Made by a program: the position numbers and the translations under genes
The notes under the pieces: generated by a model
Told to the model about the DNA's origin: nothing
The model's input: the letters and a program-made list of their open reading frames with translations, nothing else
Database searches by the model: none
Assembly: GCA_014549065.1 (NCBI GenBank)
Contig: JACDOX010000085.1
Span: forward strand, 2,548,857 to 2,612,856
DNA from: Cardinalis cardinalis
Taxonomy: Eukaryota; Chordata; Aves; Passeriformes; Cardinalidae
Direction of reading: 5' to 3'
Length of the DNA: 64,000 nucleotides
In this document: positions 12,201 to 24,400 of the stretch, one piece after another
Layout of the letters: the number at the start of each line of letters is the position of its first letter
How positions within the stretch are numbered: the stretch's first letter is position 1

Positions 12201-15200
12201 ACATAATATCTGGTTCCTGANATATAATTAAAATGATTTCACAGTTTCTCCTCCAGCAAGGCAATCCTTACCACAGCTGGTTATTATCTTCCTTTTGCAA
12301 CACCCCTGCAGCCCCAGGGCAGGTCNCAGTGAGCAGCAAACCTGACTGGAGTCACCTCTGCAGGGGCAGGAGCTGCAGCTCTGCTGCCAGGCAATTCCCC
12401 CTCTTCTCTCCAGCCGTGCCAGCAAAAACACACAACCCCCTTCAGAGTTAAATTTTGCTTTCCAGGTTCCAAAACCCATCTCAGACTTCTCTTTTTCACG
12501 CTCAAACCTTTGCATGCTAATAGTGGAAGCCACTGCCTGGCTGCATTTAGGGAGACACAAAGCACACTTGGGCATAATAAATCACATGCTAGTACACTGG
12601 AGAACCTTTCATTATTTTATGGGCCCTTTCTAACAGAAATTTCTTTCACAAAAAAAAAAAAGAAAAAGAAAAACATTAATGTTTCAGACGCTTTGGGCCC
12701 TCACATTTATCTTTCCTTCCCTCCACCAGAGAGCTTTGTCTTTTTTGGGANTCTCTTGCCTCTGAAAATCCAGCTCTAGGGAGAGAAACAGTGGGGGGTT
12801 TCTTTTGTCTGAGACTCCAGTCCCCAGACCTGTGCAGCCTGAGACAAAAAGCAGCAGGGCATTATCCCTGACCAGTTTTGATCCACTTCTGCAGCTGCAG
12901 CAGCATGGGATTTAAAGTAATTTCTTATGCTCACTCTAAAGGCTGAATCCTCAGCTGATGTNAGCAGGCACAGCTCTGCTTTGACTCCTGCACAAGATGT
13001 CAGATGAAAATGTGTCCTGATAGCCCTGGAACCCAAAGCCAGGCGTGACCCTACAAACAGCCCTGCAGACAGAGGGGTGCACAAATATGTTACTTATTTC
13101 TCCTCCAAGAATAGCCCTTTTGGACTGTCAATAAAATGGCTTTTTCAGAAGTATTCAGTTGTACAATGGAGCAGAGAGATCCAGAAAATCTCCAAGGTGC
13201 CAGCAGAAAACAATGATGAGATTCCTCAGNCCAAGAAAGCACATAAAACATATTAAGTTGCAGCATGTGGAAAGTCCTGCTGACTTCTTTCTGAAGAGCC
13301 CAAAGGGCTTTAGATTCCAGGAAACTGCTTGCTGTTATGGGTTTGCTAACCCTGATGTGAAATTGGGGTGCTTTGGGCTTTGTCTGTGAGATCTAATGGA
13401 AAGATTAACTGTCCATTTTTTATTAGAGCCAAGTGCTTGTTTTTCTTCTCACTGTTCTAGGCACTTTCAAAAGTGAAGCCCAAGAAGAAATGTGTTCTGG
13501 GGGTTCCCAAACTCCTGCAGCTGAGAGAAAAGTGCAAGGGAATTATTACTGATTCTATTTATTTATTTGTCTTGAAATGCTGCCCAGAATGCCACATCAC
13601 ACAATGGGATGCAGGATCTCTGCAGAGAATAATTCAGTCTAAATAAAAGACCAGCCCCTCTGGGCACTCACGCTTTGCCAGCCACTTCTCAGGTGTTACC
13701 AACCCAGATGCCACACCAAGGCAAGAAACGCAGATCTTTTCCTTTGCTCTGTGCCTGTGCATGGGAAGAGACTGGAAGGGGTCAGACTGTGATGTCTGGA
13801 AACACAGCACAGAGCAGAGCACTCCCTGAGCTTTCCTACATGTGCAGGATTGTCCTGGCAGCTCTTTTCTGCCTTCCTTGCCAAGGGGCTGGAGAGCCCT
13901 TCTCCTCAGCCAAGGTTATGTGCAACCCGTGCTTGCCATACAGTGAGGAAATATAAAAAGTATGATTTCCATTTTAAATGGGCCATGCAATGTTCTCTGC
14001 ACAAAAATAAATAGTCTTTAGCAGAAAGGAAAGTATCTTTACAAGTCAGAGATACTATGGACAGCATGCCTTGGTAGAATTTCTCTTCTCACCAAGAGAA
14101 GCTCAACAAAAGAACTGGAGAAAGTTCATCTCCACCCTGAAAAGCAATCTCCCTGTTTGCTCATTGTTGGCTGTAAGTGCTGTCAGGTGATTCATTGGGA
14201 AAATTTTTGATAAGAGTATTTGCCAGGACACTTTAAAATGTGTTAAATACTCACAGAACCCACCCAGCTGAGAATCAACACACAGAAACAGTTGGTCTGC
14301 TGAGTCCAGATTCAAAGGCCATGATATTTATAATCTTACAGAATTACAGATATGTTTTAAGTCTTGTAATTTCTTAAGGAAAATTGCAGTTTAAAAGAGT
14401 GATGCTGGGAAAAAAATCTCTGTGAAGCCACAGGAGCTCACCTCTTTTGAATTCCAACATATATTTACACGTGAGTGACTAAGATGTATCCATTAGCTGC
14501 AAATACACCTCATAAATTCCTNTAACAGAAACCACAGGCCTGGAATGCAGTGCATCGTGTTAGTGTCTAGTTCTTTCAATTTCAGAGGGAGTTTCTGCAA
14601 TTCCATCCTCTGCAGCCTAGGGATGTANACACTGCTGTGTAGCAGGTGCTCCTTCATGCCTGGATGTTCTAGAGAGACCCAGCCCTGAGAACCCTCATCC
14701 CTGCCTCACCAAAAAAAAATAAACCACAGAAAAACAACAACAAAAAACACAGCACAAACTCCAAAAAATCCAATTCTTTCCATCCTCCTCTGGTGAGGGT
14801 ATGGCTGCCCCTGCCTAGGTCTGGCACCAGCTCTGGGAGGCAGTGCCTGGCTGCACACCCAGTCCTTCCCCCTCAGCATTCTTTTGCTTGAANCTACCCA
14901 GTACCTGCAGAATCCAACTTGCAAATCCAAGGGCACCAAATTCCCTTTAAAAATACCTTCTTTTTCCTTCTCAGAGCCTTTTTTCTGCCGAGGCAATTAT
15001 TACTTGTCATAAATAAGAACTGCCAGCTGTGAAAAACATTCCATTCATGGTTCTAAAAATGCTTTCTAATTGTTTCTTTCTCCAGCAAAGAATTTTNTGA
15101 CTACTCTGTGGTGCATTCAGGGGATGCAGTGGGAGGATTTCTGATCAGGCTATCCATCACTGTCACTCAAAAGGACTGGACCCCCAGAGTGCACTCACAN

Positions 15201-18200
15201 GCAGAGAGTGTTGGCAGCACACTGGCAAATCTCAGGATGCCGCTGCAGGTGAGGATGCTGCAGAAATGTCACCACACAGAATGAGAAATGGTGTCCATCA
15301 TGTTAAAGTCATGCCTTTATCAGAGCTGGGGTGTGGTTCTTGGCTTCTAAACTGCCATTCTGAAAAGAGCATGTGTGGATTATGTGAAGAAACAAATGAG
15401 TGGTTCTGGCAGTTANTGCCCAGGACAGGCTGAGGATGAAGAGTGAGGCTGAAGAAGACATGAGGGCTGCAGACAGCACTGCCTGCAGGTGGAGGCTCCA
15501 AGAAAGAAGCCAGCTGACTGAGAAAATAGATCTTGCCTGAAGTAACTTTCCTGCAGTGGCTGAAAGAGAGCTGGAAGATGAGCTGCTCAAACTTTGCTTG
15601 TCAAAAAATTCAGATGAACTCAGACAGATTTTAGTTTGTGAGAGTTTTACATTTCCAGATTTTCCCTTTTATATTTACAGGTTCAACAATCCCAAAATGA
15701 AAATAAAAAGAAGTCTTAGTTTAAATGAATGGGGCCCAGTAACAAAGAGAATTCTGTGAAGCTTCNTTCACCTTTCATGATCCTCTGGGATTTGGGCTTT
15801 TTGGGAAAGCCCAAAATGGGAAAGGAGTTGGAAAAATCAGCACTAATGANTGGCTTCACTTTGCTTGATCTACAAAAAAGGAAGCCAATAGGAGAGCTTG
15901 ATAGTCTTTCTATACATTAAACATCATTATTAAAGGATGATGAGTTCTAGGTTATATCCTGCCCTAGTGGCTGAGAAAACAGGAAAAAAAATAAGAAATA
16001 AGAAAGGGCTTTATTAGCAGCAAAGGCTCTTTTAGGATACTGAGAAAAATATTTTCCTAAGGTAGTAGGGGTTGAGATACANTGCCTTTGGATGTGCAAC
16101 AATCCCCTCAGTGCAGCTGTGGAGAGCAGTTAAACTGTGATATGTCATGGGAGCTGTGTGGGCTGACTGGATCCTTCCTCAGAGCAGCACCTTGGGCTAG
16201 AAAGCCTCTGGAGGCTCCTTCAGCCTTTCCCTCTCAGCTTCCTCCGTGACACCCTAATGCAACATCAGGAGGAAACATTAATTCTGCCTTCCTGTGGCCA
16301 GAGTTACAGTGGTAAATATCTGACCAGGGAATNGAGAGGAAAACATCTTCCTGCCAAACGAGACCATGGATGACAAAGATGGCCTTTGGGCCAGGGCCTG
16401 GAAATGAGGGAACAATCACAGAAATGCTCACAGCAAATCCAGCTCCAACAGGCAGCCCACAGCCTGAGCAGAGGCAATCCAGCTGTGAGGGACAGGATTT
16501 CAAGGGGAATTAGCACTGCCATGGAGAAAGGCACAGGCTTTGTGAAATGAAATCATCTCAAACGAGGTCACGGTTTCCACAGCCAGAGTTTGGTGGTTGC
16601 ACAGATGCTTGCTCCCACTGCAGGAGGAGCTGGCTGAGAGGCAGCCTGAGTGTTTCTAATGCTGGGTCTCACTGTGCAGTCAGTAAAATCCAAGTAGTTC
16701 CAGGGCAGGAGAGCCAGCCCAGAGCAGCTCTGCAGCACACAGGTTGGTTCTCCTCCCCTGAGGCAGCAGGAGCTCCAGGCTCCGCTGTCACTGTCCCTGC
16801 AGTGTGTCAGCACCGGGAGCCCTGGCTCCCTCACAGCACCCTGGTCATCCATGAGTTCCTGGCATTCTGTGCCATTCTCCCTCAGAAAAGGAGGGGGATG
16901 TCTCTGCTTCTGTGCCCGATTGCTGAGAGCTGCCTGGCTGTCACTGCTCCTCACCCCTGAGCTCNTGTCCTGCCCAAACCTGCCAGCTCTTGGAGGCTGT
17001 TCCAGCTCAGATGAAACACAGGCAGGAGGCAATCCCTCCCTCATACCAGGCAGCACAGCCAAGTCCTCCTAAACTAATTGCATCTTCTTTCAAAACTTGG
17101 GGATGAAAAAATTACTAATTAGTTATTTTAGCATGGCTGCAGGCAGAGCTGGATGAGAGCCTGTGCTCTCCAAGGTGACTTTTGTGCTTAGACCTTCCCA
17201 GGTTTGGAAAATTCTAACAGCTCCAGTTCCAGGAAGCCAGGAGACCAGATCCTTTGGGGATAGATCCATTAGGATGTGGGTCTGAACATCAGAGGCCATC
17301 TCAAAACTCAGCACCCAAATGCAGAGTTGTGCTTAAGTCTAAGTAATCCAAGAACAAGCTGGGAGTTGNGGAGTCTCAGGTGGAAGAGCCACATGATCTG
17401 GGTGCAGAGATACCAATCATGGCAGAGATCCAGCTCTGAAATGCTCACCAAACAGTTCAACAGCTCAGTGGAGCAGCAGAATGCAGTTCATCCTGAAGGT
17501 GGCTGTGCCATATATACAGTGAAAGAGCATTTGTCCTTGGAGCACATGCTTTCAAAATGCTGGGAAAATGTCAATTCTGTGTCAGATGGCAGGANTCAGG
17601 ATGGGTGATTTGGATCCCTCAGAGCCTGCAGGAGAGCTCCCATGGCAGGGCAGGAATGTTTGCAGCTGCCCCAGCCACAGCACAGCCCCTCATCCTGGGC
17701 ACAGCTGAGCCTCACTTGGTGCCAGTGCCACACACAAAGCCAGCCCTGATCCAGTGGTTGTGCCCAGTATTCCCAGCTGGGAGATCACACGAGGATGTGA
17801 CAATACAGTGTCAGCTAAGCAGGATGCCCAGGAGTACTTGAGCATGGATTACACAAACCATGGCAAAAGAGAAACACATCCCCTTGCCAGGAAAGCACAG
17901 AACATCAATAAAACAGTTTAGTTATGGCCAATGCAGGGAAAAGAATATTCTCAGTTTGGCCCCACAGGCAGCTGCCTGGTAATCTGACCACATCACTCTT
18001 CCTCTCCCTCCCCTGAGATCCCCAGGTACAAACACATCATCCCAGCACCTGCAGTGCTCTGTTCATCTCTGCCTTTCCACACCTCTCCTGTCTTTCCAGC
18101 TTTCAGGCTGGCCCCACATCTCCTCAGTCTGGGGACAGTCCTGCTGTCACAGGGTCCACCCAGCCCCACCTTCACCCCTAAGGTGAGGCTTTATCCTCCC

Positions 18201-20686
18201 ATTTTTTGTCCAAACTGATGGGGCCGCTCTGGACGATCGCTTTGGCCACAAANAGAAAGGAATTGCATGCAAGCTGCTCCTTGCAATTCCTTTTCTTCNA
18301 ATCCCTGCCTGGCTGCTCTGGCCTCCTTCAGACCATTCCCAGGTCCCTGAGTCTGCTCAGACCCTACTCTGGTGCCACCTCCACAGTTCCTTCTCCCACC
18401 TCACCTTTCCCCCTCTGCAGCTCAGAGTGACACACAGCCCACCCAAGGGATTTGCTGGTTTGGGAGAGAAGAACAACAAAAAAAACCCACCCAGCCAGAA
18501 CAGCAGAAGCAAGGTGGGCATACACAATGAGGAAAAGTGCAGAAAAATGACAGGAATGCTCAAATACTTCTTTCATGCAAAAGCTAAGACATACAAATTC
18601 TCACAGCCTAATTTCCAGCAGTGCTCATCACCTGTCACTGGTGGAACAGCTCCAGGAGGAGCCCAGTCACAGCCAGCAAACACTGACTTTCAGAGAGGCT
18701 TTCCATCAGTGTTTTGCAGACTGTGATTTGGATCCACAGCCTTGTGAAGGCTCAGAGAGCTAAAATTTGCACTGTCAGACAGGTGCAATTAGCCCCATCT
18801 GTTCCTGCAACTCATTTACTGGTTTGTGTAATTTCCAGCGCAAAACTGAGCTTGAGGGGAAAAAAGAAAAAGTTATTTCAGAAAATCGTTGTTAGGAAAT
18901 AGGATTTGCTGTTTCCACAGCCTTGAGTGACGGGACAGGGAAATCAAACATCACTGTGGAGTCAAACCTCNCCCAGTAGCAGCTTGGACAGTCCCGACAC
19001 GCATTGTTGAACACGAACCTGCCCAAAACCACAAGGCTGAGCCCAGAACCTGCTGCCCACGATGCTGTTCCTGCCCAGTAAGGGCCTCTGCAGGGGCCAG
19101 GCTCACTCTGCACTCTGCCCCCACAGCCCAGGAGCAGCCCCAGACCCTCCCTGACCTCCTGTCTGCTGGCAGCAAGCACTGAACTCTTACCTGTAATTCA
19201 GTAATTCAGTGCTGTAAGCTGGGCTAAAGAAAACTGAATTAATAGCAAACTCACGCTTTGTAAATTTGGATTGAATTCAGGCAGCNCTTAATCAAAGAAG
19301 GAGAAGCACTGAAAGCCTGCTGGCCTTACTTTATATTTTCAAGATTCATTACTGATATTGCATCNCACAGAAATTTTGTTCTTTTCTTTTTTGCAGCAAA
19401 AGCAAAAGGCTTAGATCATTTGAAAATAAAATTACTTATTCATTTCAAGCTGAATAAAATATCTGGGTTGGAATGATGTTGGGCTTCCTTTTACCTGCAT
19501 TTCCCCCAGAATTAATTTTTTAAATGTTGTCCTTGTAAGAGGCAATAGCATGGTTATGGCACCCACTGTCTTTCAAGGANCCTCAGGCTGGTGTGTTCAG
19601 GGTTTGAAGCCAGGAACCAAAATCTTGTTTTACATTAACAAATGGATGCACAAAGGGCTGTTTGTGTACCACAGAAAATGACAGCTACCTCTGCTCTGCT
19701 GCTGTGAGCAGTGAAAGGGGAGCTGCAGATCCATGTACAGCTTAGATCTACAAATATCTCAATTTGTTTTGGGAACCAAGTCATTTCCACAGATCCTTTC
19801 ATCAACCTGCAGAGAATGGATCCCACCACATCATCTTACTGGTATTAAAAACAATGGGCTGTACTTCCATTATGACAAAAAACATTCCCAGCAAGTATTA
19901 CAGCTGCTATAGGAAGGTTTTTTATTCTCTGCATCAAAGCACTTGGAGTATTATTTGAATTGTTATGATTTAGCCTGTCTTGGATACAGGTGCCCACACC
20001 CTTCTAAGATGGTGGAGTGACTGCANTGTTATAAAGATGAATGGATTATATCAGTAATCTCTGTGATACACAATATTTTTGGAGGAATTGTGCATAAAAA
20101 GGACAACCAATCCCTCCTTTGCAGGTGTATGAAGACACAAAGGAGTGGAGATGGAGCAGTACAGAATGGGTGTGGGGAGTGAAAAGCACAGAGACACCTC
20201 ACACCTGCATTGTAACACCACACAGCTGATTTCTGGGTGGCCCAGGGCTGGGAGAGGTTCACACACCTTCCTAGCACTGATTCACATCCATTTTAGTGTT
20301 AAAGGGACCAGAATGGTCACTGATTTCTCCACCTTGCCTGTGACAGGATTTCCCCCAGTAAGTCCTTCACCAGACACCATCTCAGCAATGATCTTATTCT
20401 CAGAAAAAGCACCCAGTCTGTAGGGCTACACATGACAATCCAGAACAGCCCAATGTAAATTGCTCAAACAACAAATTCCCCCNGCAACAAAAATGCACAC
20501 ACATTTCTAGGCCTGGGACACCCATTNCTCCTTCACTGGTCTGCAGTACCCAGGAGATGCTTGCACACCCTGCTCCAGTTTGTGGCCTGGCCAGGAGCAG
20601 AGACAAACACAAACAAGGGGAGGGGGCTCAGAGGGCTGGACAACCTCAGCCCCTGCCAGAGCACAAACCCAGCCTGTGGTTACAGA

Positions 20687-20728
20687 TGTGCAGACACAAA
20701 TGTGCAGACACAAATGTGCANACACAAA
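20687..20728. repeat. 14-bp tandem repeat, 3 copies
   Basis: The unit TGTGCAGACACAAA occurs three times head to tail at 20687, 20701 and 20715. The copies are identical apart from one N in the third. Near-identity suggests a young or homogenised array that could vary in length between individuals. Confidence 0.9.
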
Positions 20729-21398
20729 AGCTGCAGCCCAGGAGCCTGTGCCTCTCTCTCCCTGCCAGGACCCAGCAGGCAGAGCTCAGCCTGCAACCTT
20801 GCACTGCTGAGCATGAAAGCTCAAAACTTTTCCNTCCTGACAACAGCAGTGATTTACAGCAGCACAAAAGCTCTGTAGAGCAACTTAAAGCAAGGCTCCA
20901 TTAGTTACCAGACAGAAGATAGGAGTAATCAATTTTGCTCAGTCTGGACTGAAGTTCTGGAACTTTCCTCGGGTTCAGAAGAAACACAAAGGTGTTTGAG
21001 CATCATTTTTTAACTTATTGAAGAGGAGATGATCAAAAAAAACCCTCATAGGAAAAAGTCCCACAGCTTGCCCTTCTGCTTGGCTCTTCAGCATGTACAA
21101 ATGAAATTTAAACAAATAGTGGTCGATGTGAGGACTGAGTTAAGAGTTTTGTGTTTCTCCTGGGGCTACTCTTTGCCATGCTTCCTGCCATGAAGTAGGA
21201 CCCTGCTCCTGAAACAGTTCATGGTGAACAGCAAGATTATTCAGAGAAAAAACTCTTTATACAAGAGGCTACATCAGACTAAGGAAAAGTCAGGATTTGA
21301 ATAAGAGGGTGCTTTAGGCAACTGGACTTCAGCTGTGCTAAACTGTATCTTTGGACTGCTCAGTGTGTCAGCTCCATATTGTCTCATTTTATCTCCAG

Positions 21399-21499
21399 TA
21401 GGTGAGCCAGAAACCATGGGAAGAAGCAGAATAAAGAAAACAATGAGGAGGAAACTGAAGAAAACAATGAGTGATGATGAGGGCTTTGAACAGGAAGAG
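21399..21499 (+). CDS. Exon-like segment, unidentified gene
   Basis: A 101-base segment bounded by a strong acceptor (pyrimidine-rich TCTCATTTTATCTCCAG) and a donor GAAGAG|GTTTGT. One frame is open throughout if two bases complete a codon from an upstream exon. It encodes a very basic stretch (motif MGRSRIKKTMRRKLKKTM) followed by an acidic one (SDDEGFEQEE). Such a basic-acidic run would fit a nuclear-localisation-like or disordered region, but no family is recognised. The donor is only moderate and no partner exon with matching phase was found. It may be a chance frame in non-coding DNA. Confidence 0.2.
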
Positions 21500-24400
21500 G
21501 TTTGTTGTGGTTCTTTAAATAAAATACTTTCACAGAAAGGTTTAACAAAATTTACCTATGTTGTAATACCCTGCTAGATTAAAGGCTTAAGCACATTTGC
21601 AAAATGAAAATGAATCCTGTGTTTAATCATTCTATTATAAAATTCATTAATATTGCAACAGCTTTGAATTACACAATTACACAAATATTTTGCATTCTAT
21701 GATTTGATTCAGTAATCTCATTTATTTTAGATTTTATTAGCTATTTGCTTCAAATTGTTCAGTGAGATGCTCATTTGCTTTGCTTCAGAANGGGAAGGAT
21801 GATTTCTGCACCCTAATGGGAAGATCAGAACCAGCCCTCATATCTCAGGCCTGCTCTGGANACCAAGTCTCTTCTCCCTGGAGCATTGCTCTTCTCAGGG
21901 AAATAAGTTAATCTCCTACCTTTTCCTAATTTTCTTGAAGTGGAGGAAATGGATTGAATATACAGCTGGTGCTTTTTGCTTGTGGAGCTCTTCCCAGCTC
22001 CCNAAGGGTGCTGCTGCTCCTTTCCCTCACTGCTTGGGACCCATTGCTGTCCCACAGGTGACAATCTCTGTTCCTGGGCATCTCCTCCACTTTTTGTGGT
22101 TTCCCCTCCCCTCCCTGCACAGCACAGATGGGAGCAGGGGGGCTGATGCAGGGATTGCTGCTGGGAGCACAAAGGGCCACAGAACTGCTTGGGCTGTTCT
22201 GCTGCTGGTGTAAAGGGTGAAGGAGGAGGGTACTTCAAAGTCAGGGATTTCTCCAAAGCCTCAGAGGACTTTGGATTAACTGTGCAAAACTTAGAGACCA
22301 TTTCCTCCCCATCCTCCCCCAATGCACANGGATTAAACAATTTAGCTGATGATTTTAGGTTAACAGACCAGGTGAACAAAAAATACCAAAATGAAAATCC
22401 CCATGGGCAGACCCCCACAAACACAAGTACTCTTCCTGAGCACTTGATCTGGAAAGCAATTTGTTTTAACAATTTAACAATCAATTACGTGGAAAATATA
22501 CCATTTTAAGTGTATTTGCAAAAGCAATGGTTCAATTTCCTCATCTACTGCTGAGGCATCTCCAGTTTAGAGATGACTTAAACGTTTGGAGCCAAAGATC
22601 ACTGGGTATAATCCTTCCCTGGCCTTAGTGAATCTGTAAACAGATAAGAATTGATCTCTCCAGCAGGTCAGCCTACACAGACATGCACACACACACACTC
22701 CCTTCCTCTGTTCTAAAGGTTCAGAGTATTTTGTTAGCTGCAGGTAGGATTAAAGAAGAATTAAGTCNCCCAAAGCCTTTCCCTAAATGTGAACATGTGA
22801 TAAGACTTGAAGTTGAATCATCAAAAGCAGNGAAAGTTGGGACTGAGAACAATAACAAAATCAGTACTGCAGATTCACATGAGCAATGATTCACATGATC
22901 AGCTCTTTCTAGGGGTTAGAAAATGGATATAGCAGGATTATTGCAGCCAGCCTTAGGCTCTGAAGGCCCACACTGACACATTTCCAAGGTAGAGGGCTTC
23001 ATTCCAACTTGAAAGGCAGAGGGAGGAAAGAAGAAAATAACAGGTGTGATGTTCTAGTGCATTGAGAACTGAAAATGTGCTTTCCANATCCATTACAGAA
23101 GAATAAACCTGGAGTCACAACATGATATACCCACACAAAATTAATAAGGTCTGCAGTTTATACAAGAGTTTAAACCAAATTTTCAAGCCCCTGTAGGTAT
23201 TTCTAATTCATAGTACTGATGTATTTCCCTAAAATAGTTGGGATATATAACTCATCCTCTCACNCACACACAGGCAGGTGGCATAGATGTTAACCAGAGT
23301 GTAAATCTCCCTGTAAGCTGCTCTGTCCTGTGAGAGGGGTGAGGGCTGACCCTGTTGTGAGCACCTGCTGCAAAGCAGCTCCAGGAGCTGCTGGGGACAG
23401 GGCACCCAAACTGGGCTGCCTGGGGCTCACCCCCCTTGTCTGCAGACACAGCACCTTGCAGGAAAACCAGCAGCAAATGGACTCAGCCTAATCCCCCTCC
23501 TAAGGGAAATGAAAATCTCAGGGAAGACTTGGGAAGACAGCAGTGCCTGTCAGTGATGTCTCAATTGTTAGTAGTGAAAGGCTAAAGCATGTGGAATTTC
23601 ACCTCCTTTTTTCTTGTTAGGGTGGTATCCAAACCTGCTCCCAGCACAGGCTTGTGGTGCTACAAAGATGTAGAGTTCAGCCACCAGCAAGGGGCTCAAA
23701 GTTTCCTCACACTGAGAAAGCTCCAGCTGCCTTTGGGGGCAGTTTTGTCCATCCCCAGGAAGAAGGCTCATTGTCCAGCTTGGCAATCCACAAGAGCCTC
23801 TCTCAGGTTCAGAGGGAGGCATTGGTGGGAAGAAGAAATGCCCAGTTCCAGATGTTCCCTCCAAGCTAAGGGNAGCACAGCCAGGGCTGGAACCTCTGCT
23901 GCCCAGAATCCCCACTGCCCTTGGGAGGTTCCTCACTGCCCCCTGGTTCTCAGAACTGCAGCAGGGATCAGGTGTGCTGCTTCAAGTGTCATCCCCCGTG
24001 AGNAAGCCCTGTCCCTTCAAAGGACAAGCATTTATAAATATGTAAGTGTGCAGCATTTATCTAGAACACTGGCAAGCACAAACAATCGCTACAAGGTCAC
24101 TCAGACAAGAATTTATAATACTTCACATCACCTCTTCTCACTGGGTATCAGTAAAGAATGGCTCTTACTGCCTTTGCAGACCACTTTTAAGTGGTTCAAT
24201 TCTGCAGAGTTTGTACACAGAGCATTGCATTTTGACTTATAACTTCCACCAAGATCAGTAAGCCTCTATTTCTTGAAGTTCAAGTTTCATTTTTTCACTT
24301 GAAAAAACAAAAAGTCACTTCAAGGCAGGGAACATCTTCATATTGTGGACATGGGAACCCCAGTCCCTGCTTCAAGGGAGGGAAAAAGACCCAAATACAT

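Larger units (their letters stand above)
4963..20686. other. Non-coding unique sequence with small simple repeats
   Basis: About 15.7 kb with no convincing gene. It holds a TC tract at about 5066-5084, a TATG/TA microsatellite at about 7115-7150, a pure purine tract at 9257-9289, a CA-rich stretch at about 11431-11453 and an A-rich run at about 12648-12676. The 8.0-8.3 kb and 16.5-17.0 kb segments are more GC-rich and show overlapping frames on both strands, which is typical of GC-rich non-coding bird DNA. An exon-like segment at 5087-5190 is noted under findings. Confidence 0.55.
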
